From: a virus
IMG/VR virus record: IMGVR_UViG_3300037065_000039
Span: 1-37,915 of that record
Direction: 5' to 3' (one strand)
Length of the DNA stretch: 37,915 nucleotides
Part shown: positions 1-6,248 of the stretch, one piece after another
Layout of the letters: the number at the start of each line of letters is the position of its first letter
Position numbering within the stretch: the first letter of the stretch is position 1
Made by a program: the position numbers and the translations under genes
Notes under the pieces: generated by a model
What the model was told of the DNA's origin: nothing
What the model saw: the letters and a program-made list of their open reading frames with translations, nothing else
Databases searched by the model: none

Positions 1-1
1 T

Positions 2-100
2 AAAAGCCTTGATGATATTTATACCTGCGAGCAAATAGCTAGCTTGGTTAAAAATAGTTATGGTTATGAAAAATTTATAGAAAAAATGAAAAGACTTTAG
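2..100 (+). CDS. Partial CDS, C-terminal end of an unknown protein
   Basis: An open frame enters from the left edge and ends at TAG 98-100, giving about 32 residues (ending IEKMKRL). The start lies outside the window. The next gene starts at 102, immediately after the stop, so the two are probably co-transcribed. Only a short charged tail is visible and no family can be assigned. Confidence 0.5.
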   Translation, partial: KSLDDIYTCEQIASLVKNSYGYEKFIEKMKRL

Positions 101-101
101 T

Positions 102-500
102 ATGGAAAAAATAAACACGGCAGAAATTCAAGAAGGTGACATCGTTCATTTTAGAAACGGGGGGAAGAGCGAGGTTGTTCTGCAACCTTATGGATTTATT
201 ACCAATTACCCTGCACATTTGTCTATAGGTAATATAGAAATGAAGAATTGGATACAGGCTGGTAAATATATAGGAAGAGCTGATTTCCCTTGTTGGAACA
301 CGGGGTTTGACATCGTTAGGGTGGAGAAAAAGAAGATGGTGGGAGCCATTTTTTATTTTGCTCAAAACTTCAATCCAGCTCAATCAACAATTAGATTTGA
401 GGAACTTTCTAGTCTAATGGTGGCTTTTCAAGGCAAAGTATTTGATGCTATTTACAAAATAACCGTCACCCCAACCACTCAAACTATAGAAAGACTTTAG
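102..500 (+). CDS. Hypothetical phage protein, 132 aa
   Basis: The frame starts at ATG 102, one base after the preceding stop, and ends at TAG 498-500. The N-terminal part (EGDIVHFRNGG, then FDIVRVEK at about residues 67-74) looks like a small beta-rich module of the kind seen in short phage accessory proteins. The C-terminal half is less distinctive. There are no membrane segments or signal peptide. It ends with IERL-stop, and its last bases plus the next start form the same 15-base string found at its own start junction. I do not recognise a function. It is the second of at least five small plus-strand genes packed head to tail. Confidence 0.6.
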   Translation: MEKINTAEIQEGDIVHFRNGGKSEVVLQPYGFITNYPAHLSIGNIEMKNWIQAGKYIGRADFPCWNTGFDIVRVEKKKMVGAIFYFAQNFNPAQSTIRFEELSSLMVAFQGKVFDAIYKITVTPTTQTIERL

Positions 501-504
501 TATG
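490..504 (+). repeat. 15-bp repeat at a gene junction (second copy; first at 90-104)
   Basis: AAAGACTTTAGTATG occurs at 90-104 and again at 490-504. In both copies it contains the last codons and TAG of one gene and the ATG of the next. Two consecutive gene junctions therefore have the same sequence exactly 400 bases apart. Confidence 0.7.
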
Positions 505-693
505 TCAAACCCACCATGCCAACAGCTTGAAGGTGTTTTAGCAAAAATTCGCAAGCAAGATGCTTTAATTAAGGATTTAATGCTTGAAGTATCAGAATTG
601 CGCAAAGAAGTTAAACCAATAATCATTAAACACAAACTGGAAAAGCAACATGAAGAACGGAAAGAGAGGGGAGTTTATGATAAAACTAACTGA
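502..693 (+). CDS. Small coiled-coil protein, 63 aa
   Basis: ATG 502 directly follows the upstream stop. The central region (about residues 8-55) is highly charged with heptad-like leucine, isoleucine and valine spacing, suggesting a short coiled coil or helical hairpin; the C-terminus is Lys/Glu-rich. There is no signal peptide or membrane segment. It overlaps the start of the next gene at 677, implying translational coupling. The function is unknown. Confidence 0.5.
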   Translation: MSNPPCQQLEGVLAKIRKQDALIKDLMLEVSELRKEVKPIIIKHKLEKQHEERKERGVYDKTN

Positions 694-808
694 AAACGAG
701 GTTTTAATCGCCCTTGAGAAGGGGTTAGCAGCAATGGCTAGGCATGAGGTGTGGGCTAGGATTTATGCGATAAAAATGGGGTTTCAAGAAATTAGCAAAA
801 ATCGCTAA
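677..808 (+). CDS. Small hypothetical protein, 43 aa
   Basis: The frame ATG 677 to TAA 806-808 encodes 43 residues, beginning MIKLTENEVLIALEKG. A strong purine-rich ribosome binding site (GAGGGGAG) ends three bases before the ATG, and the gene overlaps the end of the previous one. It is predicted to be mostly helical. No family is recognised. The good ribosome binding site and tight packing make it a likely real gene. Confidence 0.5.
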   Translation: MIKLTENEVLIALEKGLAAMARHEVWARIYAIKMGFQEISKNR

Positions 809-845
809 ACCATCATAACAAAAATAACTTTTAGGGATTAAATAT

Positions 846-1271
846 ATGCTTATAATAAATATGTTAGTGTTTAGTTTGCTGTTCAGACTTTTAGGTGGGG
901 GTTTTTCTGCAAATACAAATTTTCCAAGGTGGATTGTTCTATTGGCTTGCGGGGCAGTAGTTGGTTTTAATATCCCGTTTGGGTGGGGATTGCTGGCTTA
1001 TGGTTACATATTTTGCATATTCCGCCTTTTATCTACAAAACCTCTTTTGCAGGCGACTATGGGTGATGCAAATGGAATATGGAAGTCATCATTGAAAAAC
1101 TGCTTCGCACTTCCCGCTATATTTTATATTGGCAATCCGTGGCTAGTCCTGATTTTCTTTCAAGGAGCTATTTATTATGCTTGTGGTAAAATCACTCGTG
1201 AAGGTGATAAAATCCCTCCAGTTATGTTGGCGGAACTGATTACTGGTGGAATGTTTGGGGCGTTGTTATAA
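846..1271 (+). CDS. Integral membrane protein, 141 aa
   Basis: The product begins MLIINMLVFSLLFRLLGGG and contains about four hydrophobic segments (roughly residues 1-18, 27-45, 47-62 and 88-110) separated by short polar loops. It is therefore a polytopic inner-membrane protein with no cleavable signal. It is last in the plus-strand run from 102, and the convergent gene at 1327-1572 faces it. Small phage membrane proteins at such positions include superinfection-exclusion and lysis-modulating factors, but nothing in the sequence decides between them. Expression as a real gene is likely; the function is unknown. Confidence 0.65.
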   Translation: MLIINMLVFSLLFRLLGGGFSANTNFPRWIVLLACGAVVGFNIPFGWGLLAYGYIFCIFRLLSTKPLLQATMGDANGIWKSSLKNCFALPAIFYIGNPWLVLIFFQGAIYYACGKITREGDKIPPVMLAELITGGMFGALL

Positions 1272-1301
1272 AAAAAGGCAGCTAATTAAAAACTAGCTGC
1301 C
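1270..1301 (-). terminator. Rho-independent terminator for minus-strand transcription
   Basis: GGCAGCTA (1277-1284) and TAGCTGCC (1294-1301) form a perfect 8-bp stem with a 9-base loop. Read on the minus strand, the stem is followed by a run of seven T (the A-run at 1270-1276). On the plus strand no T-run follows, so it mainly stops minus-strand transcripts leaving the gene at 1327-1572. It would also keep them from running antisense into the membrane protein gene. Confidence 0.8.
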
Positions 1302-1326
1302 CCTATTTCGGTTATCCGACAAGGAA

Positions 1327-1572
1327 TTATGCTCCTACTACAGTTTCTGCAACAGGTGGAGTAGCAACAGTTTCTGCTTTCAATGCTTCCACTTCGGCTT
1401 TAGCTTCTGCCACAATTGCAGATACATCCGTTACAACGATGCTTGCAATTTTAGCTTCAAGAGCTTCAACTTTGTTTGCGAAATTTTCCACTTTAGCTAC
1501 AAGAGCCAAGATTTCATCTTTAATTGTCATGGGTTTTTTCTTTCTAAAAAGATTGATGATAAATTTTAACAT
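1327..1572 (-). CDS. Small coiled-coil protein with basic amphipathic N-terminus, 81 aa
   Basis: Residues 1-14 (MLKFIINLFRKKKP) form a hydrophobic then strongly basic segment, possibly a peripheral membrane anchor. Residues about 16-70 have heptad-like Leu, Val and Ala spacing typical of a coiled coil. The tail is Ala/Val/Pro-rich. The start at 1572 is favoured over the inner Met (residue 15) because a GGAG lies about nine bases upstream. It is the last minus-strand gene and ends 26 bases before the terminator at 1270-1301. It is unrelated to the plus-strand spanins that separate it from the endolysin. The function is unknown. Confidence 0.6.
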   Translation of the reverse strand: MLKFIINLFRKKKPMTIKDEILALVAKVENFANKVEALEAKIASIVVTDVSAIVAEAKAEVEALKAETVATPPVAETVVGA

Positions 1573-1595
1573 TTTTTATACTCCAGCTCCTGTAA

Positions 1596-1632
1596 ATAAT
1601 ATCTTGCAATTTATAAAAAAGCAATAGATAAT
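1596..1632. promoter_or_regulatory. Overlapping divergent promoter candidates
   Basis: Minus strand: TTGCTT (1624-1619), a 17-base spacer and TATTAT (1601-1596), reading into the gene at 1572. Plus strand: TTGCAA (1604-1609), a 17-base spacer and GATAAT (1627-1632), reading into the spanin gene at 1639. The two share bases, so they could not easily be used at the same time. The plus-strand -10 lies only six bases before the ATG, so that transcript would have almost no leader. Confidence 0.45.
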
Positions 1633-1638
1633 TTCACC

Positions 1639-2094
1639 ATGCCAACAATTATAACATCAATTTTTAGTTTTTTCAAGTCATCTTCTGGTATTGCCAGTGC
1701 GATTACTGCAAGCGCGGCTATAATTATCGCGCTATGTGCTTACGAACAACGGCTGGGGGCAATTAGTGCGGATGCAAAGTATGTCGTCGCTACGCAGGAA
1801 GCCCAAAGTAAAGTGGAAAAAGCCACTACCACCGCTCAACTTTCAGATAGGGATAATCAAAATGAATATGACAACCAAATCACTGCTATTGATGCTTATG
1901 GTGACAGCTTGTACGCCAGCGACACCAACTCCGCCAGTATGCGCCAAGGTGCAACCATTCCCGCCAGAAATCGTAAAAGCGTTGCAGCAAAATCACCTAG
2001 AATATCTCCAGATTATGCCAAAAAAGTAATCTTGATTGAAGCATTAGGAAAATACTATAGTACAGCGGAGCTTGAAATAAATGGTGTCAAGTAA
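1639..2094 (+). CDS. Inner-membrane spanin (Rz-like), 151 aa
   Basis: The product has one N-terminal hydrophobic segment (about residues 16-35, ASAITASAAIIIALCAYEQ), followed by a charged, Ala/Gln/Glu-rich helical region with coiled-coil character. This is the architecture of Rz i-spanins: N-in, C-out, with a periplasmic coiled coil that links to an outer-membrane lipoprotein to fuse the two membranes at the end of lysis. The identification rests mainly on context, because a second frame within the gene encodes a small lipoprotein, the classical nested Rz/Rz1 arrangement. Unusually, the pair is on the strand opposite to the endolysin and holin-like genes about 0.5 kb away. Confidence 0.75.
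   Translation: MPTIITSIFSFFKSSSGIASAITASAAIIIALCAYEQRLGAISADAKYVVATQEAQSKVEKATTTAQLSDRDNQNEYDNQITAIDAYGDSLYASDTNSASMRQGATIPARNRKSVAAKSPRISPDYAKKVILIEALGKYYSTAELEINGVK
1862..2029 (+). CDS. Outer-membrane lipoprotein spanin (Rz1-like), nested
   Basis: ATG 1862 to TAA 2027-2029 encodes 55 residues, entirely inside the i-spanin gene in a different frame. It begins MNMTTKSLLLMLMVTAC, a lipoprotein signal with a lipobox ending at Cys17, followed by a Pro-rich stretch (TPATPTPPV), as in Rz1 o-spanins. The mature protein would be about 39 residues, anchored in the outer membrane, and would contact the i-spanin across the periplasm. A second in-frame ATG two codons later (1868) is an equally possible start. 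Full nesting within the i-spanin gene is typical of the lambda-type arrangement. Confidence 0.82.
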   Translation: MNMTTKSLLLMLMVTACTPATPTPPVCAKVQPFPPEIVKALQQNHLEYLQIMPKK

Positions 2095-2335
2095 TTGCCC
2101 TCATTGCCTTTTCTACCACAAGAAATCTTACTCAATATGCTACATTTGCCACAAGGTTTATCAGGAAACATTTATTGAACGGATCAAGGCATGGTTAAAA
2201 ATTCGCACGAGGCTAGCTGTTCAACTTGCAAATTCCTTCCCGTCAATACAGAAAAAGAGCCGTGCAAATCTTGCCGTTACTGCAAAACAGATTATCGCCC
2301 AAATTGGCAGCCTTCGTTTGGGTATAAAATCATGA
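2081..2335 (+). CDS. Possible small zinc-ribbon protein, 84 aa
   Basis: The frame opens with ATG 2081, overlapping the last 14 bases of the i-spanin gene. The N-terminus has two CxxC pairs (CPHC at about residues 6-9 and CYIC at about 20-23), consistent with a small zinc ribbon. From about residue 37 onward it overlaps, in another frame, the better-looking Cys-rich gene at 2191-2361, and that part of its own sequence looks unremarkable. Either both frames are used, or the real protein is only the first half and a frameshift has occurred. The function is unknown. Confidence 0.4.
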   Translation: MVSSNCPHCLFYHKKSYSICYICHKVYQETFIERIKAWLKIRTRLAVQLANSFPSIQKKSRANLAVTAKQIIAQIGSLRLGIKS

Positions 2336-2361
2336 AAATCTGGCAGAGGTTTTTTATATGA
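2191..2361 (+). CDS. Small Cys-rich zinc-binding-type phage protein, 56 aa
   Basis: ATG 2191 to TGA 2359-2361. The sequence has CSTC (about residues 10-13) followed by CKSCRYC (about 25-31) and YRPNWQP. This layout recurs in short Cys-rich proteins of many tailed phages, where metal binding is presumed and the role is unknown. It overlaps the frame at 2081-2335 and shares an ATGA-type overlap with the gene starting at 2358. There is no signal peptide. Confidence 0.5.
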   Translation: MVKNSHEASCSTCKFLPVNTEKEPCKSCRYCKTDYRPNWQPSFGYKIMKIWQRFFI

Positions 2362-2534
2362 ACGAAAAATCATGCGTAACTTGTCATTATTATGAAGTTT
2401 TGCCTATACGCAGTGGCGACCGCATATTAACCGACGGCTTTTGCAATCGCTTCCCCTCGCAGTTTGCCTGTATTGTGATGCGTAAAAAAGATTGTGGAGT
2501 TGAGGGGAGATTTCATGACGAAAGAGCAAGTTGA
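2358..2534 (+). CDS. Small Cys-rich phage protein, 58 aa
   Basis: ATG 2358 overlaps the previous stop by four bases (ATGA), a normal translational coupling. The product starts MNEKSCVTCHYYEV and has further Cys at about residues 29, 38 and 46 (GFC, FAC, KDCG), so four to five cysteines could bind a metal. The layout resembles short phage proteins with a CxxC head and a C-terminal Cys-Gly motif. The function is unknown. It overlaps the small frame at 2515-2595. Confidence 0.5.
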   Translation: MNEKSCVTCHYYEVLPIRSGDRILTDGFCNRFPSQFACIVMRKKDCGVEGRFHDERAS

Positions 2535-2595
2535 TATTTTGCGGAAAAAGGTGACAGAGCCTTTTTGGTCAAGATTATTTGACGAGTGGTTTTAG
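2515..2595 (+). CDS. Very short possible CDS, 26 aa
   Basis: ATG 2515 to TAG 2593-2595 encodes MTKEQVDILRKKVTEPFWSR and six further residues. A strong GAGGGGAG sits six bases upstream, stronger than at several larger genes here, and it overlaps the upstream Cys-rich gene. Its end overlaps the convergent endolysin stop. The good ribosome binding site is the main reason to list it; it may be the natural last gene of the spanin transcript. Confidence 0.35.
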   Translation: MTKEQVDILRKKVTEPFWSRLFDEWF

Positions 2596-3074
2596 GCAGA
2601 AATTGTTCCACCAGCATTTTCGTAAGCGTCAATTAAATCAGAAAGTTTATTCGTTCTTTGCCCGTATGGTGACGCGGGTAAACTAGCCCATCGTGAACGG
2701 CATTTGAAAATCGCATCTTGAATAAGCCCGTCTTCAATATCCTGTATCGCCCCGCATTCCTTGATTAATTGGGTTGCGATTTTATCTTGGCTATCAGGGC
2801 TGAAATCAGGCAATTTAAGCATGGTTTTATACGCATCATAGAAATGCTCAAGAATTTGATAACGCCCACTAGCGGTGCTTTTTAAGCCCTCTGAATTAAT
2901 TGTTTTAGGGGGTCTGCCGTCAGCAAATGGGTGAGTGCTATAATCAGTGAAAATTTCCCACTTATTATCAATTCCTTTAACTACAACATCGTACCCATTA
3001 TTTGCAGTAATCGGACAGGTAACTGTCCCCTCACTAACCCCTATCATGGTTAGAAACGCGTCTAAATTACTCAT
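2592..3074 (-). CDS. Endolysin, lambda R-type lytic transglycosylase
   Basis: The 160-residue product matches the pattern of the phage lambda R endolysin (GH104-like soluble lytic transglycosylase): VSEGT with the expected catalytic Glu at residue 15, NGYDVVV, FTDYSTHPF, SGRYQIL, DFSPDSQD, RSRWASLP, YGQ and a C-terminal NAGGT. These enzymes cut the MurNAc-GlcNAc bond to form 1,6-anhydro ends. The length is as expected and there is no signal peptide, so release to the periplasm needs a holin. The start ATG overlaps the upstream stop as TAATG. Its stop overlaps the convergent plus-strand frame at 2515-2595. Confidence 0.92.
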   Translation of the reverse strand: MSNLDAFLTMIGVSEGTVTCPITANNGYDVVVKGIDNKWEIFTDYSTHPFADGRPPKTINSEGLKSTASGRYQILEHFYDAYKTMLKLPDFSPDSQDKIATQLIKECGAIQDIEDGLIQDAIFKCRSRWASLPASPYGQRTNKLSDLIDAYENAGGTISA

Positions 3075-3337
3075 TATTTTCCGTCCTTGCTTAAAATCTG
3101 GTCAAGTTTTGCACCTATCCAGCTTTCCATTTTATCAAATCGTTTATCTATTTGAGCGAATAGGCTAGCACTTTCACTGCGAGTTAAATACTCTCGAGCA
3201 ACAATAAGCTTATGGTCGTTGATAGATTTTTCGTTTTCTTCTGATTTTGAGTGCAGTGTTTTAAGGGCAAAACCTACTGCACCACCAATAATTCCGAAAG
3301 CTGTCATTGCGATTGCCAATATAGTGCTTGTGTCCAT
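3074..3337 (-). CDS. Membrane protein with coiled coil, possible holin or antiholin partner, 87 aa
   Basis: Residues about 5-26 (TILAIAMTAFGIIGGAVGFA) form one transmembrane segment, followed by a charged heptad-rich region (about 30-85) resembling a short coiled coil. It lies between the two-helix holin-like gene (one base away) and the endolysin (TAATG overlap), so it belongs to the lysis cassette. Candidate roles are antiholin, a single-span holin, or a membrane accessory factor. It is not an obvious Rz, and a convincing spanin pair exists elsewhere. The identification is from topology and context only. Confidence 0.6.
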   Translation of the reverse strand: MDTSTILAIAMTAFGIIGGAVGFALKTLHSKSEENEKSINDHKLIVAREYLTRSESASLFAQIDKRFDKMESWIGAKLDQILSKDGK

Positions 3338-3598
3338 TTATGGTTGCCCTTTTGGCTCAGTTGATTGTTTCATAAAAAGGGCAGCACCCGCACCCGTAAA
3401 TAGCAATAAAAATGAAGTGGCAAAATCTCGCATTGATGATGTATATTTGTCAATTGGAAAAGTATAATCCCGCAAAAAAACAACAATGCCTATGACATAA
3501 GCAATAATAAAAACGCTCGCGACGATAAACAAAAATAGCCGAATAATATCCGTACTTTGATTATCAACTCCTGTAATTGCGGTTTTTAGAAAATTCAC
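3338..3598 (-). CDS. Holin-like two-helix membrane protein, 86 aa
   Basis: Two strong hydrophobic segments (about residues 18-42, IRLFLFIVASVFIIAYVIGI, and about 60-77, FATSFLLLFTGAGAALFM) flank a charged loop, with a basic/polar C-terminus, as in two-span holins. I prefer the GTG at 3598, which overlaps the stop of the upstream gene as TAGTG and has GGGGAG eight bases upstream. A GTG at 3607 would add three residues. The downstream neighbours are the one-helix membrane protein and the endolysin. The holin assignment rests on topology and position, since holins share little sequence. Confidence 0.68.
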   Translation of the reverse strand: MNFLKTAITGVDNQSTDIIRLFLFIVASVFIIAYVIGIVVFLRDYTFPIDKYTSSMRDFATSFLLLFTGAGAALFMKQSTEPKGQP

Positions 3599-3906
3599 TA
3601 TTCCCACTCCCCTGTTACTGGTATTGCCTCACTCGCTAGAACGGCTGTAACGCCTGCTGGTGGCGTGATGATTGTTCCCGTGCGGATATTCACATAATAG
3701 CTCACGCCATCACCTGTTTGCGGGCTGGCTGGTATCATGTTGCCTAGCGCATCGGTGCTTGATGCAATAGCAGGGTGAGCCTGCGTAATAGGCGTGATAT
3801 TCAAGCCTGCGTTAGGCGACCAGTTGCCTTGTGCATCTTGCGTGAAAAATGCTGCCTGCAATGCTGCGATTGTGGAAGCTTTGAAGTATTGGTCAGAGGT
3901 TGCCAT
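3598..3906 (-). CDS. Hypothetical protein between fibre and lysis genes, 102 aa
   Basis: It begins MATSDQYFKASTIAALQAAF. The body is rich in Thr, Pro, Ala and Gly with several probable beta strands (YYVNIRTGTIITPPAGV). There is no signal peptide or membrane segment. It lies directly downstream of the large fibre-type gene (8 bases) and overlaps the holin-like start. The composition resembles small virion accessory proteins encoded beside tail fibres, but no family is recognised. Confidence 0.55.
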   Translation of the reverse strand: MATSDQYFKASTIAALQAAFFTQDAQGNWSPNAGLNITPITQAHPAIASSTDALGNMIPASPQTGDGVSYYVNIRTGTIITPPAGVTAVLASEAIPVTGEWE

Positions 3907-3914
3907 AATTTTTC

Positions 3915-5186
3915 CTATTGTGTGACTTTTTGCAATTGAGCGTTCGTGAGCATTTTATTCCAGTATCTAAACTTTCTGATCCAGCCGAATAGCTGTGTAC
4001 CGGCCGGGTCACTACCAATATTCAACTGATTTAGTGTTGGGATTACTAAAGAGGACCCAGGAATAGTGCTTGTTAGAACGCCATCCTGAGCGCCTTGCAA
4101 CACACTTCCATTGTACGAATATCCTATTTTATGCACGGCATTAGCGGTAATGGCGACTGGTGTCGATGGTGCGCTTGTGTACAAAGAATTCTGCCAGAAT
4201 ATTGCCGACGCTCCAGATCCGTAGCCAGCTATTATGTCTAGCCTATTTGAGGATGTGCCATCTGAAAAAGCAGACGCCACTTGATAGGCTTGCACGACCG
4301 GCGCAGTAATAAACTCGGCTGTAAAAGTTCCCTGTGAATTATTGAACCAGCCGCCAATGCTGGTATTTATGCAATAATCAGCAGCGCGGGTAACGGCGGT
4401 TGTGGTTGTGGGTATGTATGAAGATGGAAATGCTGCATTTTCACCTTGCGCTCCGTAAATCAGAAAATCCTCCGTACCGTTTAGATAAATAGGTGCTTGA
4501 TTATCCGCGCTATGAAGCTCTAAAAGAACAAAACCACCCGTTGCTATCGTTGTAGATATACGATACCAGCCGTTGGGAAGAGCCTGCATTCTAGCCGTTA
4601 CTCCCGCTGCAACTGTTCCAATAGTTCCCGTGGCGACATTGAAAAAAGCACCTGTCGTTTGCGCTCCTGCTGACCCTGTCGATAATCCGACCCAAGTTCC
4701 TGTGAGTGCTTTGACATAAAATGAGGCAGGTCCATTTAATCCCACTGATGTTAGGTACATCAGTGAAGATTGCGTTGTTCCAACCGCGCTTGAATAAATA
4801 CGGGAAGCGTTCATCGTTCCATCAGGTGAAACCCCGTAGTTCGCAGTTATAAGATTGCCCTGCCAATTCCATGGAAACCCGTTATTGGCAAAAGTATTTG
4901 ATTGTGGCAGCATATTCGTTGCCGAACCCTCAATCAGCAACCCATTCATCGCGAGTGTGGAGGGGTTATAATCAAAGCGTGGCACATTACTACTAGCCTG
5001 CGTTAATATGCCAGATGAGTTGTAATATGAACCACTACTTGCCCGCGTAAATGTATAGCGACTATCCAGCGCACCAGATGTAAAATCAGAGGTATATGTT
5101 GCACCCGCTACTGGGTTAGATTGTGTCGCATTTGCAGGTGCGCAAATCGCCAATGATAGCAATAATGTCAGTAAGCATTTAATCAT
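3915..5186 (-). CDS. Exported-looking fibre/LamG-like protein, 423 aa
   Basis: The N-terminus MIKCLLTLLLSLAICAPANA is a textbook Sec signal peptide with a probable cut after ANA. Next comes a segment (TFTRASSGSYYNSSGIL, then PRFDYNP and GLLIEGSATNML) typical of phage head-spike/fibre proteins. The C-terminal half (from about residue 280) has the short beta-strand rhythm of a concanavalin/LamG fold and ends FRYWNKMLTNAQL. I chose ATG 5186 rather than the upstream alternative because it overlaps the previous stop (TAATG) and follows a GGAGGG. A signal peptide on a fibre-type protein is unusual and shared with the next two genes. The protein may be a host-surface rather than virion protein. Confidence 0.75.
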   Translation of the reverse strand: MIKCLLTLLLSLAICAPANATQSNPVAGATYTSDFTSGALDSRYTFTRASSGSYYNSSGILTQASSNVPRFDYNPSTLAMNGLLIEGSATNMLPQSNTFANNGFPWNWQGNLITANYGVSPDGTMNASRIYSSAVGTTQSSLMYLTSVGLNGPASFYVKALTGTWVGLSTGSAGAQTTGAFFNVATGTIGTVAAGVTARMQALPNGWYRISTTIATGGFVLLELHSADNQAPIYLNGTEDFLIYGAQGENAAFPSSYIPTTTTAVTRAADYCINTSIGGWFNNSQGTFTAEFITAPVVQAYQVASAFSDGTSSNRLDIIAGYGSGASAIFWQNSLYTSAPSTPVAITANAVHKIGYSYNGSVLQGAQDGVLTSTIPGSSLVIPTLNQLNIGSDPAGTQLFGWIRKFRYWNKMLTNAQLQKVTQ

Positions 5187-5692
5187 TATTGTAACCCTCC
5201 GTCCGCCGCCCACTCATTTGTTCCAATTTTAGTCAAAATAACGCGTGACCATTGACCAACAAAATTAAGTGTGGATACATACCTAATCGTTACGCCACCA
5301 GTTGCCACGATAGATGACGCGCCTGCACCATATTGGATTACATTTATTTGAGTTCCAATTGGGTATGCCACTGTTGCATTTAACGGGATTGTAATTGTAT
5401 TAGCAGATGTATTACTCGCGGTGATGATATTGCCAGCATCGCCAAGAACAAGCGTATATGCCGTGCCTGTTTGAGCGTTCGTAGTGCCGTTGCCCGCCGT
5501 GCCGCCATTTGTAACTGGCAAAGTTCCTGTAATACCTGTTGATGCGGATACACTTAAAGGCAGTGGATTAGAGCTTGTATAAGGCAAAAATTGTCCAGTA
5601 CCATTTAGATACCCCATTTGCACAGGCTCGGCGATAGCATAAGCATTGCTTGAAGCTAAAACCAATAATAAAAATGCAATTATTTTCTTCAT
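5186..5692 (-). CDS. Exported-looking fibre-domain protein, 168 aa
   Basis: The start at ATG 5692 gives MKKIIAFLLLVLASSNAYA, a clear Sec signal peptide. The mature part contains TGTLPVTNGGTAGNG and GTAYTLVLGDAGNIITASN followed by alternating strands ending in LTKIGTNEWAADGGL. This beta-rich domain recurs at the ends of phage tail fibres and spikes. The motif SSNPLPLSVS in the early mature region matches STSNPLPVTI of the upstream small gene, suggesting a shared module. It overlaps the 423-residue protein start by one base and follows the 57-residue gene by two bases, so all three are probably co-translated. Export of a fibre-like domain is odd. Confidence 0.7.
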   Translation of the reverse strand: MKKIIAFLLLVLASSNAYAIAEPVQMGYLNGTGQFLPYTSSNPLPLSVSASTGITGTLPVTNGGTAGNGTTNAQTGTAYTLVLGDAGNIITASNTSANTITIPLNATVAYPIGTQINVIQYGAGASSIVATGGVTIRYVSTLNFVGQWSRVILTKIGTNEWAADGGLQ

Positions 5693-5694
5693 AA

Positions 5695-5868
5695 TTAACT
5701 TCCTATAGCGATTGTTACTGGGAGAGGATTGCTTGTTGATATTGGGACTGTGCAATTATTAGCCCCAGCAGGACATCCTACTGTAGTAGATATTACTGGC
5801 GTTACAGGCGTTGCAATGGCGAACGCTTGAAAGGGGAATAGTGCGATTAGGAAAAAAATCTTTTTCAT
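5695..5868 (-). CDS. Small exported protein, 57 aa
   Basis: ATG 5868 to TAA 5697-5695 encodes 57 residues. It begins MKKIFFLIALFPFQAFA, a classic Sec signal with a probable cut near AFA. The mature part is only about 40 residues, with two Cys (about 32 and 39) that could form a disulphide, and ends with STSNPLPVTIAIGS. The start is two bases... from the previous gene's stop, with the ATG immediately after TAA plus one base. Its N-terminal layout (signal, then an NPLP motif) repeats that of the next gene, so it may be a duplicated or truncated relative. The function is unknown. Confidence 0.65.
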   Translation of the reverse strand: MKKIFFLIALFPFQAFAIATPVTPVISTTVGCPAGANNCTVPISTSNPLPVTIAIGS

Positions 5869-5869
5869 A

Positions 5870-6241
5870 TTATGTCCCCGCTGGATATGCTAGTTTAGTT
5901 GGTAAAGGTAAAGTTGGGTCGCCCGCAGTATTTTTTGGGTCTACAATAACACGAAGAGCGTCATCGTACGCCTGCCAGTTTGCGGGAAATGCAATGCCTT
6001 TTTTTGCGCAGCGAATAGCCACTGTGTCTGATTTTATCAGCAATGCTTGAGCTTGTTGCTGATATTCCGCCCAAGTAATAGGTGCTGGCGGTGCGGGAAT
6101 AATATCCGTGCCATTATAACTATCGCCGATATTAGCCGTGTCGCTTTTAACGAGTATATCAGTAGGCGTGTGCCAGTCTACCACATCCGCAAGCAAAACT
6201 ACATTCGTCACCATGCCATTTTCTATTAAAGCATATTTCAT
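5870..6241 (-). CDS. Tail-fibre-assembly-like protein, 123 aa
   Basis: The N-terminus MKYALIENGMVTNVVLLADV resembles the small N-terminal domain found in many phage tail-fibre assembly or tail-accessory proteins. A Pro-rich linker (PAPPAPITWAEYQQQ) leads to a helical segment. There is no signal peptide, unlike the three genes downstream. It lies eight bases after the tail fibre gene, the normal place for a fibre chaperone. The family match is from pattern memory, so the role is probable rather than certain. Confidence 0.6.
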   Translation of the reverse strand: MKYALIENGMVTNVVLLADVVDWHTPTDILVKSDTANIGDSYNGTDIIPAPPAPITWAEYQQQAQALLIKSDTVAIRCAKKGIAFPANWQAYDDALRVIVDPKNTAGDPTLPLPTKLAYPAGT

Positions 6242-6248
6242 AAATTAC

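Noticed and set aside
3074-3337. Reading the one-helix membrane protein as an i-spanin
   Set aside because: A better pair with nested lipoprotein exists at 1639-2094, and no lipoprotein partner lies beside this gene.
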